Source of the DNA: Desulfobacteraceae bacterium
GTDB lineage: Bacteria; Desulfobacterota; Desulfobacteria; Desulfobacterales; Desulfatirhabdiaceae
NCBI GenBank assembly: GCA_027325475.1
Contig: DAIEFO010000017.1
Span: 1-15,832, forward strand
Direction of reading: 5' to 3'
DNA length: 15,832 nt
Shown: positions 1 to 7,006 of the stretch, in pieces
Layout: every line of letters starts with the position of its first letter
Numbering within the stretch: the stretch's first letter is position 1
Notes under the pieces: generated by a model
What the model was told of the DNA's origin: nothing
The model's database searches: none
Seen by the model: only the letters and a program-made list of their open reading frames with translations
Program-made: the position numbers and the translations under genes

Positions 1-31
1 GGAAAGGTTGTGGTACTGCCTTGACATATTC

Positions 32-139
32 GACGGCCTCGTAAAAAGTCCGCATCCTTCGTCATTGCAGCGTACCAAAAGTACGCTTCATTCCTTGCGG
101 ATTTGCGCGCCTTGCCTGCGAACATTTTACGAAGCCGTC
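32..139. repeat. Nested palindromic intergenic repeat (MITE/REP-like), copy A
   Basis: Outer arms of 15 bp, GACGGCCTCGTAAAA (32-46) and TTTTACGAAGCCGTC (125-139), are inverted repeats matching at 14 of 15 positions. Inside them are TCCGCA (49-54) paired with TGCGGA (96-101), and a perfect hairpin GCGTAC-CAAAA-GTACGC (70-86). AAAAAGTC (43-50) is also inverted at 148-155. The right arm is identical to 2876-2890, so the element is dispersed in this genome. No coding frame here is convincing. It looks like a non-autonomous mobile or REP-type element; any function as an RNA hairpin or protein-binding site is open. Confidence 0.75.
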
Positions 140-217
140 CCAAAATCGACTTTTTGCGCGAGCATCACGTATTGACGACTTCGGTTTTTTAACAGCTATT
201 TCCAACAGGATATAATC

Positions 218-1198
218 ATGAAAGTACTGATCACCGGGGGCGCTGGATTTATCGGCTCCCATCTGGCCGAGGCCTGCCTTGAAAGAGGTGATGACGTTTA
301 TATTATTGACGATCTGTCAACCGGTTCTCTGGATAACCTTCAGCCGTTTACAGATGATCCGCGGTTTAACAACCGGATGTTTGTCACCATTGACACGATT
401 TTAAACCATAACGTCATGCTGGAGCTGACAGGTATCTGTGATATCGTCTTTCATCTGGCGGCAGCCGTTGGTGTCCGAACGATTCTGGAAAAACCGCTGG
501 AGTCTATCCGCACCAATATCCAGGGAACCGAAAAAGTGCTGGAACTCTGCGATAAATTCAAGAAAAAGGTGTTGATCGCCTCGACATCGGAAGTTTACGG
601 GAAGCATCTGCATGCACCGCTGGTGGAAACCGACAACATCATTTACGGCCCTTCCAGCAAGTTTCGATGGAGTTACGCTGCCTCCAAACTGATGGATGAA
701 TTTACAGCGCTGGCTTACTATCGCACCAACGGTCTCAAGGCAGTTATCACCCGGTTGTTCAATACCGTCGGACCCCGTCAAACGGGTGCTTACGGCATGG
801 TGATTCCCAGGTTTGTGGATCAGGCGCTGCACGGCGATCCGCTGACCATTTATGGAGACGGGATGCAAACCCGTACATTTACCTTTGTGAAGGATGTGGT
901 TCGGGCGTTCATCATGCTGATGGAAACTGATGAAGCGGTGGGCGAGGTGTTCAATGTCGGCGGCATCGAAGAAATCACCATCCGGAATCTGGCTGAAAAA
1001 ATCATTGCTTTAACAGGTTCAGGCTCCACCATAGAGTACGTTCCTTACGAAAAAGCTTTTGGGAAGGATTTTGAAGACATGATGCGCCGGGTGCCGGGGA
1101 TGGATAAAATCCGGGCTCTGATTGGTTACGAGCCTGAAGTTCCGCTGGATGAGATGTTAAGACGCATTATCGCCGCCCAAAAAGGGAATCCATCATGA
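218..1198 (+). CDS. NAD-dependent epimerase/dehydratase (extended SDR, nucleotide-sugar type)
   Basis: A 326-aa extended short-chain dehydrogenase/reductase of the nucleotide-sugar epimerase/dehydratase/decarboxylase group, expected to be cytoplasmic. The N-terminal Rossmann motif is GGAGFIGS, with glycines at residues 7, 10 and 13, followed by an acidic IIDDLSTG stretch suited to NAD. The catalytic set is STSE (about 122-125) and YAASK (Y153, K157). The RLFNTVGPRQ and IYGDGMQTRTFTFVKD segments are typical of the sugar-nucleotide half. The ATG is preceded by AGGA at 207-210 with 7 nt spacing. The stop overlaps the next start (ATGA). The exact substrate cannot be read from sequence: UDP-glucose 4-epimerase-like, UDP-glucuronate decarboxylase-like and dTDP-glucose dehydratase-like activities are all possible. 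The family call is secure and the substrate is unknown. Confidence 0.9.
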   Translation: MKVLITGGAGFIGSHLAEACLERGDDVYIIDDLSTGSLDNLQPFTDDPRFNNRMFVTIDTILNHNVMLELTGICDIVFHLAAAVGVRTILEKPLESIRTNIQGTEKVLELCDKFKKKVLIASTSEVYGKHLHAPLVETDNIIYGPSSKFRWSYAASKLMDEFTALAYYRTNGLKAVITRLFNTVGPRQTGAYGMVIPRFVDQALHGDPLTIYGDGMQTRTFTFVKDVVRAFIMLMETDEAVGEVFNVGGIEEITIRNLAEKIIALTGSGSTIEYVPYEKAFGKDFEDMMRRVPGMDKIRALIGYEPEVPLDEMLRRIIAAQKGNPS

Positions 1199-2097
1199 TT
1201 ATCGAAACGCCCGGAAAGGTCAGCGATCACATTACCATGCTCGGCAGAAAAGAATCCTGCGTCTATATGGTTTCCTGTGATGAAGAACGCATACTGATCG
1301 GCGGCGGTACGGCCTATATCATACCGGAGATGCTGGAGCAGACAGCGTCTCTGGGCATTGACGAAAACACCATATCGCATCTGATTATTCTTCATGCGCA
1401 CTTCGATCACTGCGGAATCGTCCCGTTTTTCAAAAAACGCTGGCCGAAGGTGCGGATAGCGGGGTCCGAACGCGCCGGAACACTGCTGACAACGCCTAAA
1501 GTGGTTGACGCCATCGGCGGTCTGAATCAGTTCATGATAACGCAGTACGGGCGTCAGGAACAGGCCCGGGAACTGGGGATTGAATTCACCGCCGTTGATG
1601 TTGATCCGACGCTGAAAGACGGCGATACATTGACGTGCGGCAGGCTTCATCTGAACATCATCGAGACGCCGGGCCACTCGTCCTGCTCGATATCGGTGTA
1701 TATACCGGAAGAAAAAGCCCTGTTCGCCTCTGATGCCGGCGGGATTCCTTTCGGTGACGACGTTTTTACCGCTGCCAACTCCAATTTCGACCAATATATG
1801 GCCAGTCTGGATAAAATGTCCGCATATGATGTGGATATTTACCTTGCCGAGCATTTTGGAGCCAGAACCGGCGCTGACGGCCGCTCATTTCTGCAAAAAT
1901 CCAGGGCGTCCGCGGTCAAAGCCCGTCAACTTCTGGAAGCCTCCTATGCCCGTACACGGGATATCGACAAAAGTACGCAGGAAATGACAGAATTTTTCAT
2001 GAAAAACAGCCCGGAGGGTTTTTTCCCGGCCGAGGTGACATCGCTTGTCGTTCGGCAAATGCTCTCGTATCTGGCCAAAAAAGCGGCCGTACATTGA
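1195..2097 (+). CDS. MBL-fold metallo-hydrolase
   Basis: A 300-aa metallo-beta-lactamase-fold protein. The metal-binding set is complete: HAHFDH (H67, H69, D71, H72), H161 in ETPGHSS, D180 in FASDAGG and H220 in LAEHFG. This predicts a binuclear zinc or iron site. The C-terminal part (about 225-300) is helical and lacks membrane segments or a rubredoxin/flavodoxin-like domain, so it is a stand-alone hydrolase of glyoxalase II-like type with unknown substrate. The ATG overlaps the stop of the upstream sugar epimerase (ATGA), so the two are probably translationally coupled. No signal peptide is seen. Confidence 0.88.
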   Translation: MIIETPGKVSDHITMLGRKESCVYMVSCDEERILIGGGTAYIIPEMLEQTASLGIDENTISHLIILHAHFDHCGIVPFFKKRWPKVRIAGSERAGTLLTTPKVVDAIGGLNQFMITQYGRQEQARELGIEFTAVDVDPTLKDGDTLTCGRLHLNIIETPGHSSCSISVYIPEEKALFASDAGGIPFGDDVFTAANSNFDQYMASLDKMSAYDVDIYLAEHFGARTGADGRSFLQKSRASAVKARQLLEASYARTRDIDKSTQEMTEFFMKNSPEGFFPAEVTSLVVRQMLSYLAKKAAVH

Positions 2098-2218
2098 AAG
2101 GTCACTGACGGCGCTTTTTCCTGTAACGGTTTTCGGCGAAACGGAGGCGGATATTCCCGTGTGGCCGGTGATGGCGCAGAGTACTTTTCAATTCATCTCA
2201 AGAAAGGAGAATGGCATT

Positions 2219-2830
2219 ATGAAAGCACTCGTTGTGTATTATTCGATGTATGGACATATTTATCAAATGGCGGAAGCGGTAGCAGAAGGGGTCAGAGAAG
2301 TCGGTGGCGCAGAAGTGGCTCTGCGCCGTGTGCCGGAAACGCTCCCGGAGGATGTGCTTCAAAAGATGGGAGCGCTCGATGCCCAGAAATCCATGGCGCA
2401 TGTGCCGGTCTGCACGGTGGATGAACTGGCTGCTGCGGATGCGATCATTTTCGGAACACCTACACGATTCGGCAATATGTGCGGGCAGATGCGCCAGTTT
2501 CTGGACGCCACCGGGCAGTTATGGGCCAAAGGCGCACTGATCGGCAAAGTCGGCAGCGTTTTCGCCAGCAGCGCCACCCAGCACGGCGGACAGGAATCCA
2601 CCATTCTCTCGTTTCATATCACGCTGCTGCATCACGGTTTTGTCATTGTCGGGCTGCCCTACAGTTTTCAGGGGCAGATGGGGGTTTCTGAAATTACCGG
2701 CGGATCGCCTTATGGCGCATCCACCATCGCCGGTGGCTCCGGAGAAAGGCTGCCAAGCCCCAATGAGCTGGCGGCGGCGCGCTTTCAGGGGAAACATGTA
2801 GCGACAATTGCTTCAAGGCTGAAAGCATAA
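2219..2830 (+). CDS. wrbA: NAD(P)H:quinone oxidoreductase, WrbA type
   Basis: A 203-aa flavodoxin-fold protein of the WrbA family, which binds FMN and reduces quinones by two electrons using NAD(P)H. The FMN-phosphate loop is in YYSMYGHIYQMA (residues 7-18). The family segments GTPTRFGNM (79-87) and SSATQHGGQE (117-126) are present, and the C-terminal GSGERLPSPNEL and ARFQGKHVA stretches are typical. Length matches the family. The chosen start has AGAAAGGAGA just upstream; the open frame continues 58 codons further 5' but that part is not WrbA-like. A 120-bp gap separates it from the upstream MBL gene, with no obvious promoter. It probably protects against quinone redox cycling, and its link to the flanking MBL genes is unclear. 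Confidence 0.92.
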   Translation: MKALVVYYSMYGHIYQMAEAVAEGVREVGGAEVALRRVPETLPEDVLQKMGALDAQKSMAHVPVCTVDELAAADAIIFGTPTRFGNMCGQMRQFLDATGQLWAKGALIGKVGSVFASSATQHGGQESTILSFHITLLHHGFVIVGLPYSFQGQMGVSEITGGSPYGASTIAGGSGERLPSPNELAAARFQGKHVATIASRLKA

Positions 2831-2846
2831 TGAGAGGATTTCTACC

Positions 2847-2902
2847 AACTATTCTGCCCTCGTAAAAGGCCGAATTTTTACGAAGCCGTCAACTATTCTG
2901 CC
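2847..2902. repeat. Compact palindromic element (copy B) flanked by a 12-13 bp direct repeat
   Basis: The core 2859-2890 reads CTCGTAAAA, then GGCCGAAT, then TTTTACGAAGCCGTC. This is a hairpin whose right arm (2876-2890) is identical to the right outer arm of the 32-139 element. AACTATTCTGCC occurs directly before (2847-2858) and directly after (2891-2902), extended by one C on the left of each copy. This arrangement looks like a target-site duplication around an inserted miniature element. A 44-bp tandem slippage product would give the same pattern. It lies between wrbA and the next gene, 12 bp upstream of that gene's Shine-Dalgarno sequence. Confidence 0.75.
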
Positions 2903-2928
2903 GGAACTGAATCTGAAGGAGGTATCTC

Positions 2929-3768
2929 ATGAAAACCCGTATCACCATTCTCTGTGACAATTATGCCGGAAAACCATTTCTGATCGGAGAGCATGGTTTC
3001 AGTGCTCTGATCGAGCAGGGCGATAAGAGTTTTCTGTTTGATACCGGTTCCGGCATTGGCCTGGCGTCTAATCTGAAGCTGCTGGGGAAAAATCTGAAAG
3101 GGGTTTCCCGCATTTTTCTCAGCCATGGCCACTACGATCATACCGGAGGGCTGGCATGGGCGATCCAGGAAACAGGGCCTGTGAATGTGACCGCGCATCC
3201 TGAACTTTTCTCAAGGCATATGGTAAAAAGTCCACTGTTTGAAGCCAGTGAACCCAGATATATCGGAAGCCCTTCCACGCAGAACGAGCTGGAATCACTC
3301 GGCGCGGCGTTTACCTGGATTGACCGCACCACGAAAGTGGAAGATGGCCTGTGGTTTGTTACTGGCGTGCCTTGCAAACCGGAGCAGACCCTTCACGATC
3401 CGCAGCTTGTCCTGAAACAGGGAGATGCCGTGGTGCAGGACACCATTGTTGATGACGCCAGCCTTTTGATTGAAACCGACACCGACCCGGTGCTGCTCTT
3501 GGGATGCGCTCATGCCGGCGTTATGAACATCCTGGATCATCTCCGTGACACCATGAAAATTCAGAAACTCCGGGCGATTCTGGGCGGCACACATCTGATG
3601 TTTTTCTCTCCGGAGCGGACTCGTGCCGTGATTGACAAAATCGAAGAATTCGGCGTAGAGCAGATCGCCGTTTCTCACTGCACAGGAATGAAGGCTACCG
3701 TCGCACTCGGGGCTTATTTTAAAGAAAGATTCGCAGCCGCCGTCACGGGAAGCGAATTTTCATTTTAG
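2929..3768 (+). CDS. MBL-fold metallo-hydrolase, dihydropterin ribofuranosyl aminobenzene phosphate synthase-like
   Basis: A 279-aa metallo-beta-lactamase-fold protein of the subgroup often annotated as 7,8-dihydropterin-6-methyl-4-(beta-D-ribofuranosyl)aminobenzene-5'-phosphate synthase, named after an archaeal methanopterin-pathway homologue. The DNYAGKPFLIGEHGFSALIE start and FDTGSG are typical. The metal motif is SHGHYDHTGG (H66, H68, D70, H71), with later ligands in LLGCAHAG and VSHCTG. The subgroup is widespread in anaerobes, so the pterin role should not be assumed; the true substrate is unknown. It has a strong Shine-Dalgarno AAGGAGG at 2916-2922. It ends in TAG, which shows that UAG is used as a normal stop here. 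It is unrelated in detail to the first MBL gene of this window, so the pair is not a recent duplication. Confidence 0.87.
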   Translation: MKTRITILCDNYAGKPFLIGEHGFSALIEQGDKSFLFDTGSGIGLASNLKLLGKNLKGVSRIFLSHGHYDHTGGLAWAIQETGPVNVTAHPELFSRHMVKSPLFEASEPRYIGSPSTQNELESLGAAFTWIDRTTKVEDGLWFVTGVPCKPEQTLHDPQLVLKQGDAVVQDTIVDDASLLIETDTDPVLLLGCAHAGVMNILDHLRDTMKIQKLRAILGGTHLMFFSPERTRAVIDKIEEFGVEQIAVSHCTGMKATVALGAYFKERFAAAVTGSEFSF

Positions 3769-3862
3769 CCTGGAAGCAGTTCGGATATCTATTCAACGGC
3801 CTGATAAGCAACTCGTATCTGCGTGCTTGGGACAGATGGATATTTTAACATGGAAGATTTGA

Positions 3863-4129
3863 ATGCCAATTATTTCGATGTATTAGGGGATTATTATTCG
3901 CATTTATTTGATTGACAACAAGAACCATAATCTTCCCCATATTCATGCCAAATATGCTGAATTCGAAGCGTCAATAGGAATTATAGATGGTGAAATTCTA
4001 TCAGGAGAAATACCTCGAAAACAGTTGAGACTTGTTCAAGCCTGGATCGAGCTTCATCGTGATGAGTTGATGGCTGATTGGGAATTGGCTGTCAGCGGTG
4101 AAGCACTGTATAAAATCAGCCCGCTGTGA
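3863..4129 (+). pseudogene. DUF4160 protein with in-frame amber codon at codon 8
   Basis: Translation from the ATG at 3863 gives MPIISMY, then TAG (3884-3886), then GIIIRIYLIDNK and onward without a frame change to LYKISPL. Both sides match the usual DUF4160 N-terminus (MPxISxFxGIxIRMY), so a single base change of a Tyr-type codon to TAG explains the break. GGAAG (3852-3856) sits 6 nt before that ATG, supporting it as the original start. NLPHIHAKY and the WELAVSGEALYKI end are also typical. A shorter product could start at TTG 3908 (73 aa), but this would lose the conserved first strand and has no well-spaced ribosome site. It is followed by DUF2442, the usual partner of this family, in a suspected toxin-antitoxin-like pair. 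Function is unknown. GC is far below the neighbours. Confidence 0.75.
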
Positions 4130-4137
4130 GGTCAAAT

Positions 4138-4374
4138 ATGTACTGGGATGTTCGAAAGGTTGTACCATTACCTGCCTATCAAATTTATATTGAGATTGCC
4201 AATGGGCAAAAAGGCATTTTTGATCTAACGCCATACCTTGATTCAGGAAGATTTAGAGAGTTAAAGGATGTCAGTTATTTCAAACAAGTCGGAATCGTTT
4301 TGGGCGCGGTTACATGGCCGAACGATCAGGATATTGCCCCTGAAACGTTGTTATCAGAAATGAAACCGGTCTGA
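4138..4374 (+). CDS. DUF2442 domain-containing protein
   Basis: A 78-aa protein of the DUF2442 family. The typical features are the beta-rich N-terminus VRKVVPLPAYQIYIEIANGQ, a central FDLTPYLDSGRFRELKD and the closing TWPNDQDIAPETLL. The ATG at 4138 is chosen because GAGG (4128-4131) lies 6 nt upstream; a GTG at 4126 overlapping the previous stop would add four residues. DUF2442 genes commonly sit next to DUF4160 genes, as here, and the pair is suspected to act as a toxin-antitoxin-like module, but I know of no firm biochemical role. The AT-rich composition suggests acquisition together with its neighbour. Confidence 0.85.
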   Translation: MYWDVRKVVPLPAYQIYIEIANGQKGIFDLTPYLDSGRFRELKDVSYFKQVGIVLGAVTWPNDQDIAPETLLSEMKPV

Positions 4375-4422
4375 GGGTTGACGGCTTTATAAAATGTCAA
4401 AATTATTCATAATGGCGCTAAG

Positions 4423-6258
4423 ATGGCTTCTGTCAACCAATTGATTCACGAAAAAAGCCCCTATCTCCTGCAGCATGCCCATAATCCGGTCAACTGGCGT
4501 CCCTGGGGAGATGAAGCGTTCGCTGCCGCCGCAGCGGCGGATAAGCCTCTGTTTCTGTCGGTGGGATACGCCACATGCCACTGGTGCCACGTCATGGAAC
4601 GGGAATCTTTTGAAAACCCGGAAACAGCGGCACTGCTCAATGATACATTTGTCTGTATCAAGGTGGACAGAGAGGAACGTCCGGACATTGACGCCGTGTA
4701 TATGGCTGCCTGCCACCTGCTGACCGGGCGGGGAGGCTGGCCGCTTACCGTGTTGCTGACGCCGGACAGAAAGCCGTTCTTTGCCGCAACATATCTGCCA
4801 CCGGACAGCCGCTTCGGTCAGATTGGGATTCTGGATTTGTGCCGTCAGATAAAAGCGCTGTGGATTTCAGACCGGACGAAAATCCTGAATGCGGCTGCTG
4901 AAGTTTCGGCGCAGTTGCAAAAGTCGTTCACGTTCCTACGATCGGAAACGCCGGATATATCGCCTGTGGAAGCCGCATATGCAGAGCTTCGCGGGCGGTA
5001 TGACGCTGAATCCGGTGGTTTTGAAACGGCCCCCAAATTTCCGTCTCCCCACCGGCTCCTTTTTCTGCTTCAGCGTTTTGAAAGAAACAGGGACGCCAAA
5101 GCGCTTGAAATGGCGGAAACCACGCTGACGGCCATGAGAACCGGTGGCATCTGGGATCATGCCGGTTTTGGGTTTCACCGGTATTCTACGGACAGGCAGT
5201 GGCTGCTGCCTCATTTTGAAAAAATGCTCTATGATCAGGCGATGACGGCCCTGGCGTATATCCATGCCTTCCGTCTGACGCAAAAGCCGCTGTATGCCGA
5301 GACGTTCGAAGAAATTTTCGATTATGTTCTCAGGGATATGACATCGGAGGCGGGTGCGTTTTTCACAGCGGAGGATGCAGACAGTGAAGGCAGGGAAGGC
5401 CGGTTCTATGTCTGGAGTGCTGCTGAATTTCGGGTAGTCGCTTCTGATATGCCTCACTGGGAAACCATATTGCATGTCGTGTCAGACGGTAATTTCCATG
5501 ATGAAGCCAGTGGAGAGCCTTCCCTGTCCAACATTCTCCATACAGGAAAATCGCTGGCATGGTGGAGCCGGCGTCTGAATATTTCAGAAACCGATCTGAC
5601 GCGGCAATGGACGACTTTGAGAAAAAGACTTTTTGAGATTCGTGATCGGCGGCCACATCCTCTGAAAGATGACAAGATTCTGACAGACTGGAACGGACTG
5701 ATGATCGCCGCGCTGGCCGGTGTTGCACATCTGCGGCACCGGTTTGAATACGAAAGTGCGGCGGTGCGGGCGGCTGAATTTGTTCTGGCCCATCTTTCAG
5801 ATGCCGATGGAAATCTGTATCACCGGTTTCGGGATGGTCAGGCTGCGGTTTCAGGACTGGCCGATGATTACGCCTTCATGATCTATGGGCTGCTGGCGCT
5901 GCATTCCGCAACCGATAATTCCCGATGGCTGAAGGAAGCTGTCCGGCTTCAGGTGCTTTTGAACGAAAAGTTTCTGGACAGGGCTTCAGGAGGATACTTC
6001 ATGACCGAAGACACCCGAGAACTGCCGACGCGTCCCAAGGAACTCTACGATGGCGCCATGCCATCGGCCAATTCGGTATCGCTGATCAACCTGAATACCT
6101 TGTATCTTCAGACCGGGGAGAACTGCTGGAGAGAGCAGGCTGTGCAGTTGGCCTGTGCTTTTGGAGGAACGGCGGCTGCACAGCCGGCGGCGTTTACGTT
6201 TTTCCTGACCGGGCTGGATGTGCTCTCTGCTGATACCATGAACGCATCCGGTCGATAA
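4423..6258 (+). CDS. Thioredoxin domain-containing protein, YyaL/DUF255 (SSP411) family
   Basis: A 611-aa protein. The N-terminal DUF255 thioredoxin-like domain begins with the family signature LIHEKSPYLLQHAHNPVNW and carries CHWC (C52, C55) in GYATCHWCHVMERESFE, followed by KVDREERPDID and GGWPLTVLLTPD. Residues from about 165 onward form the six-hairpin/alpha-toroid domain, seen in KFPSPHRLLFLL, GGIWDHAGFGFHRYSTD, WLLPHFEKMLYDQA, ILTDWNGLMIAALA and MPSANSVSLINL. The family is related to spermatogenesis-associated protein 20; its enzymatic role is unresolved. The usual length is roughly 670-700 aa, so the C-terminus is shorter than most members and lacks a closing Cys-containing tail. There is no signal peptide, so it is probably cytoplasmic. 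It converges with queC, with stop codons 17 bp apart. Confidence 0.9.
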   Translation: MASVNQLIHEKSPYLLQHAHNPVNWRPWGDEAFAAAAAADKPLFLSVGYATCHWCHVMERESFENPETAALLNDTFVCIKVDREERPDIDAVYMAACHLLTGRGGWPLTVLLTPDRKPFFAATYLPPDSRFGQIGILDLCRQIKALWISDRTKILNAAAEVSAQLQKSFTFLRSETPDISPVEAAYAELRGRYDAESGGFETAPKFPSPHRLLFLLQRFERNRDAKALEMAETTLTAMRTGGIWDHAGFGFHRYSTDRQWLLPHFEKMLYDQAMTALAYIHAFRLTQKPLYAETFEEIFDYVLRDMTSEAGAFFTAEDADSEGREGRFYVWSAAEFRVVASDMPHWETILHVVSDGNFHDEASGEPSLSNILHTGKSLAWWSRRLNISETDLTRQWTTLRKRLFEIRDRRPHPLKDDKILTDWNGLMIAALAGVAHLRHRFEYESAAVRAAEFVLAHLSDADGNLYHRFRDGQAAVSGLADDYAFMIYGLLALHSATDNSRWLKEAVRLQVLLNEKFLDRASGGYFMTEDTRELPTRPKELYDGAMPSANSVSLINLNTLYLQTGENCWREQAVQLACAFGGTAAAQPAAFTFFLTGLDVLSADTMNASGR

Positions 6259-6275
6259 TGGCTGGATGTGACCGG

Positions 6276-6998
6276 TTATACATCCTGACCCTTGACGGCT
6301 GTTCCCTGATATGGTGTCGGATCCGGGATACCGGCTTCCGTAAAGCCTTTATGTCGCAGAATGCAACTGTCGCACTGGCCGCAGGCCAGCCCTTCCGGGG
6401 AAGGATCATAGCAACTGTGCGTCATGCTGTAGTCCACGCCCAGGCGGGTACCTTCCAGAATGATCTGCGCCTTGTTCAGGTGAAGCAGCGGGGTGCGGAT
6501 ATGCACGCGCGTTTTTCCTTCCACGCCGGTTTTGGTGGCCAGATTGGCCATGTGTTCAAAGGCGCTGATAAATTCCGGACGGCAATCGGGATATCCGCTG
6601 TAGTCAATGGCATTGACGCCGATAAAAATGTCCGATGATTCCAGCACTTCCGCCCAGGCCAGCGCATAGGATAAAAAAATCGTGTTTCGGGCTGGTACAT
6701 AGGTAATGGGAATTTCAGACGTCATGGTTTCCGGGGTTCTGGATTTAGGCACTTCCAGATCGCTGGTCAGCGCTGATCCGCCGATAGTGTGAAGATCGAT
6801 GGCGATGACCAGATGCCGGACAACCCGGAGGCGTTCAGCAATTTTTCTGGCGGCTGTCAGTTCAAAAGCATGACGCTGTCCGTAATCGAAACTGAGACTG
6901 TAGATTTCAAAGCCTTCACTGCGGGCGATGGCCATGGCAGTCGTGGAATCCAGCCCGCCGCTGGAAAGAACCACGGCTTTTTTAAGGGAATGTGTCAT
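6276..6998 (-). CDS. queC: 7-cyano-7-deazaguanine synthase QueC
   Basis: A 240-aa ATP-dependent enzyme that converts 7-carboxy-7-deazaguanine plus ammonia to preQ0, an intermediate of queuosine and other 7-deazaguanine modifications. The PP-loop motif SGGLDS is at residues 13-18. YVPARNTIFLSYALAWAE and FIGVNAIDYSGYPDCRPEF are family signatures. The zinc site is C196, C206, C209 and C212 in the HSCYDPSPEG...CGQCDSC region. Length matches the family (about 230 aa). The start MTHSLKKAVVLSSGG is chosen by family alignment. It lies 8 nt after the queE stop, and its GAGGAG ribosome site (7011-7016) is inside the end of queE, indicating one transcript and coupled translation. Confidence 0.95.
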   Translation of the reverse strand: MTHSLKKAVVLSSGGLDSTTAMAIARSEGFEIYSLSFDYGQRHAFELTAARKIAERLRVVRHLVIAIDLHTIGGSALTSDLEVPKSRTPETMTSEIPITYVPARNTIFLSYALAWAEVLESSDIFIGVNAIDYSGYPDCRPEFISAFEHMANLATKTGVEGKTRVHIRTPLLHLNKAQIILEGTRLGVDYSMTHSCYDPSPEGLACGQCDSCILRHKGFTEAGIPDPTPYQGTAVKGQDV

Positions 6999-7006
6999 GA
7001 TTCGTT

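Noticed and set aside
21..49. TTGACA at 21-26 as a promoter for the first gene
   Set aside because: With 17-bp spacing the -10 would be AAAAGT, a poor match, and it lies within the start of the palindromic repeat.
211..216. Exact TATAAT just before the first gene's ATG
   Set aside because: It would place the transcription start inside the coding sequence (about 223), and no good -35 lies 17 bp upstream. The leader also holds a usable AGGA ribosome site at 207-210, which fits transcription from further upstream.
1126..1854. Long open frames on the minus strand opposite the MBL gene (and similarly 10264-11082 opposite the DapA-like gene)
   Set aside because: They have no recognisable motifs, no ribosome sites of note, and lie opposite clearly conserved plus-strand genes.
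2045..2218. A 58-codon in-frame N-terminal extension of wrbA
   Set aside because: The extension has no WrbA similarity, overlaps the end of the MBL gene, and a strong ribosome site precedes the ATG at 2219.
4378..4413. TTGACG (4378-4383) and CATAAT (4408-4413) as a promoter for the yyaL-type gene
   Set aside because: The spacing is 24 bp, well outside the normal range, and the implied start lies right at the ATG.
6248..6285. Short inverted repeats (GGATGT/ACATCC and CCGGTC/GACCGG) where yyaL and queC converge, as a bidirectional terminator
   Set aside because: The stems are only 6 bp with long loops, compete with each other, overlap the coding ends, and have no T-tract on either strand.
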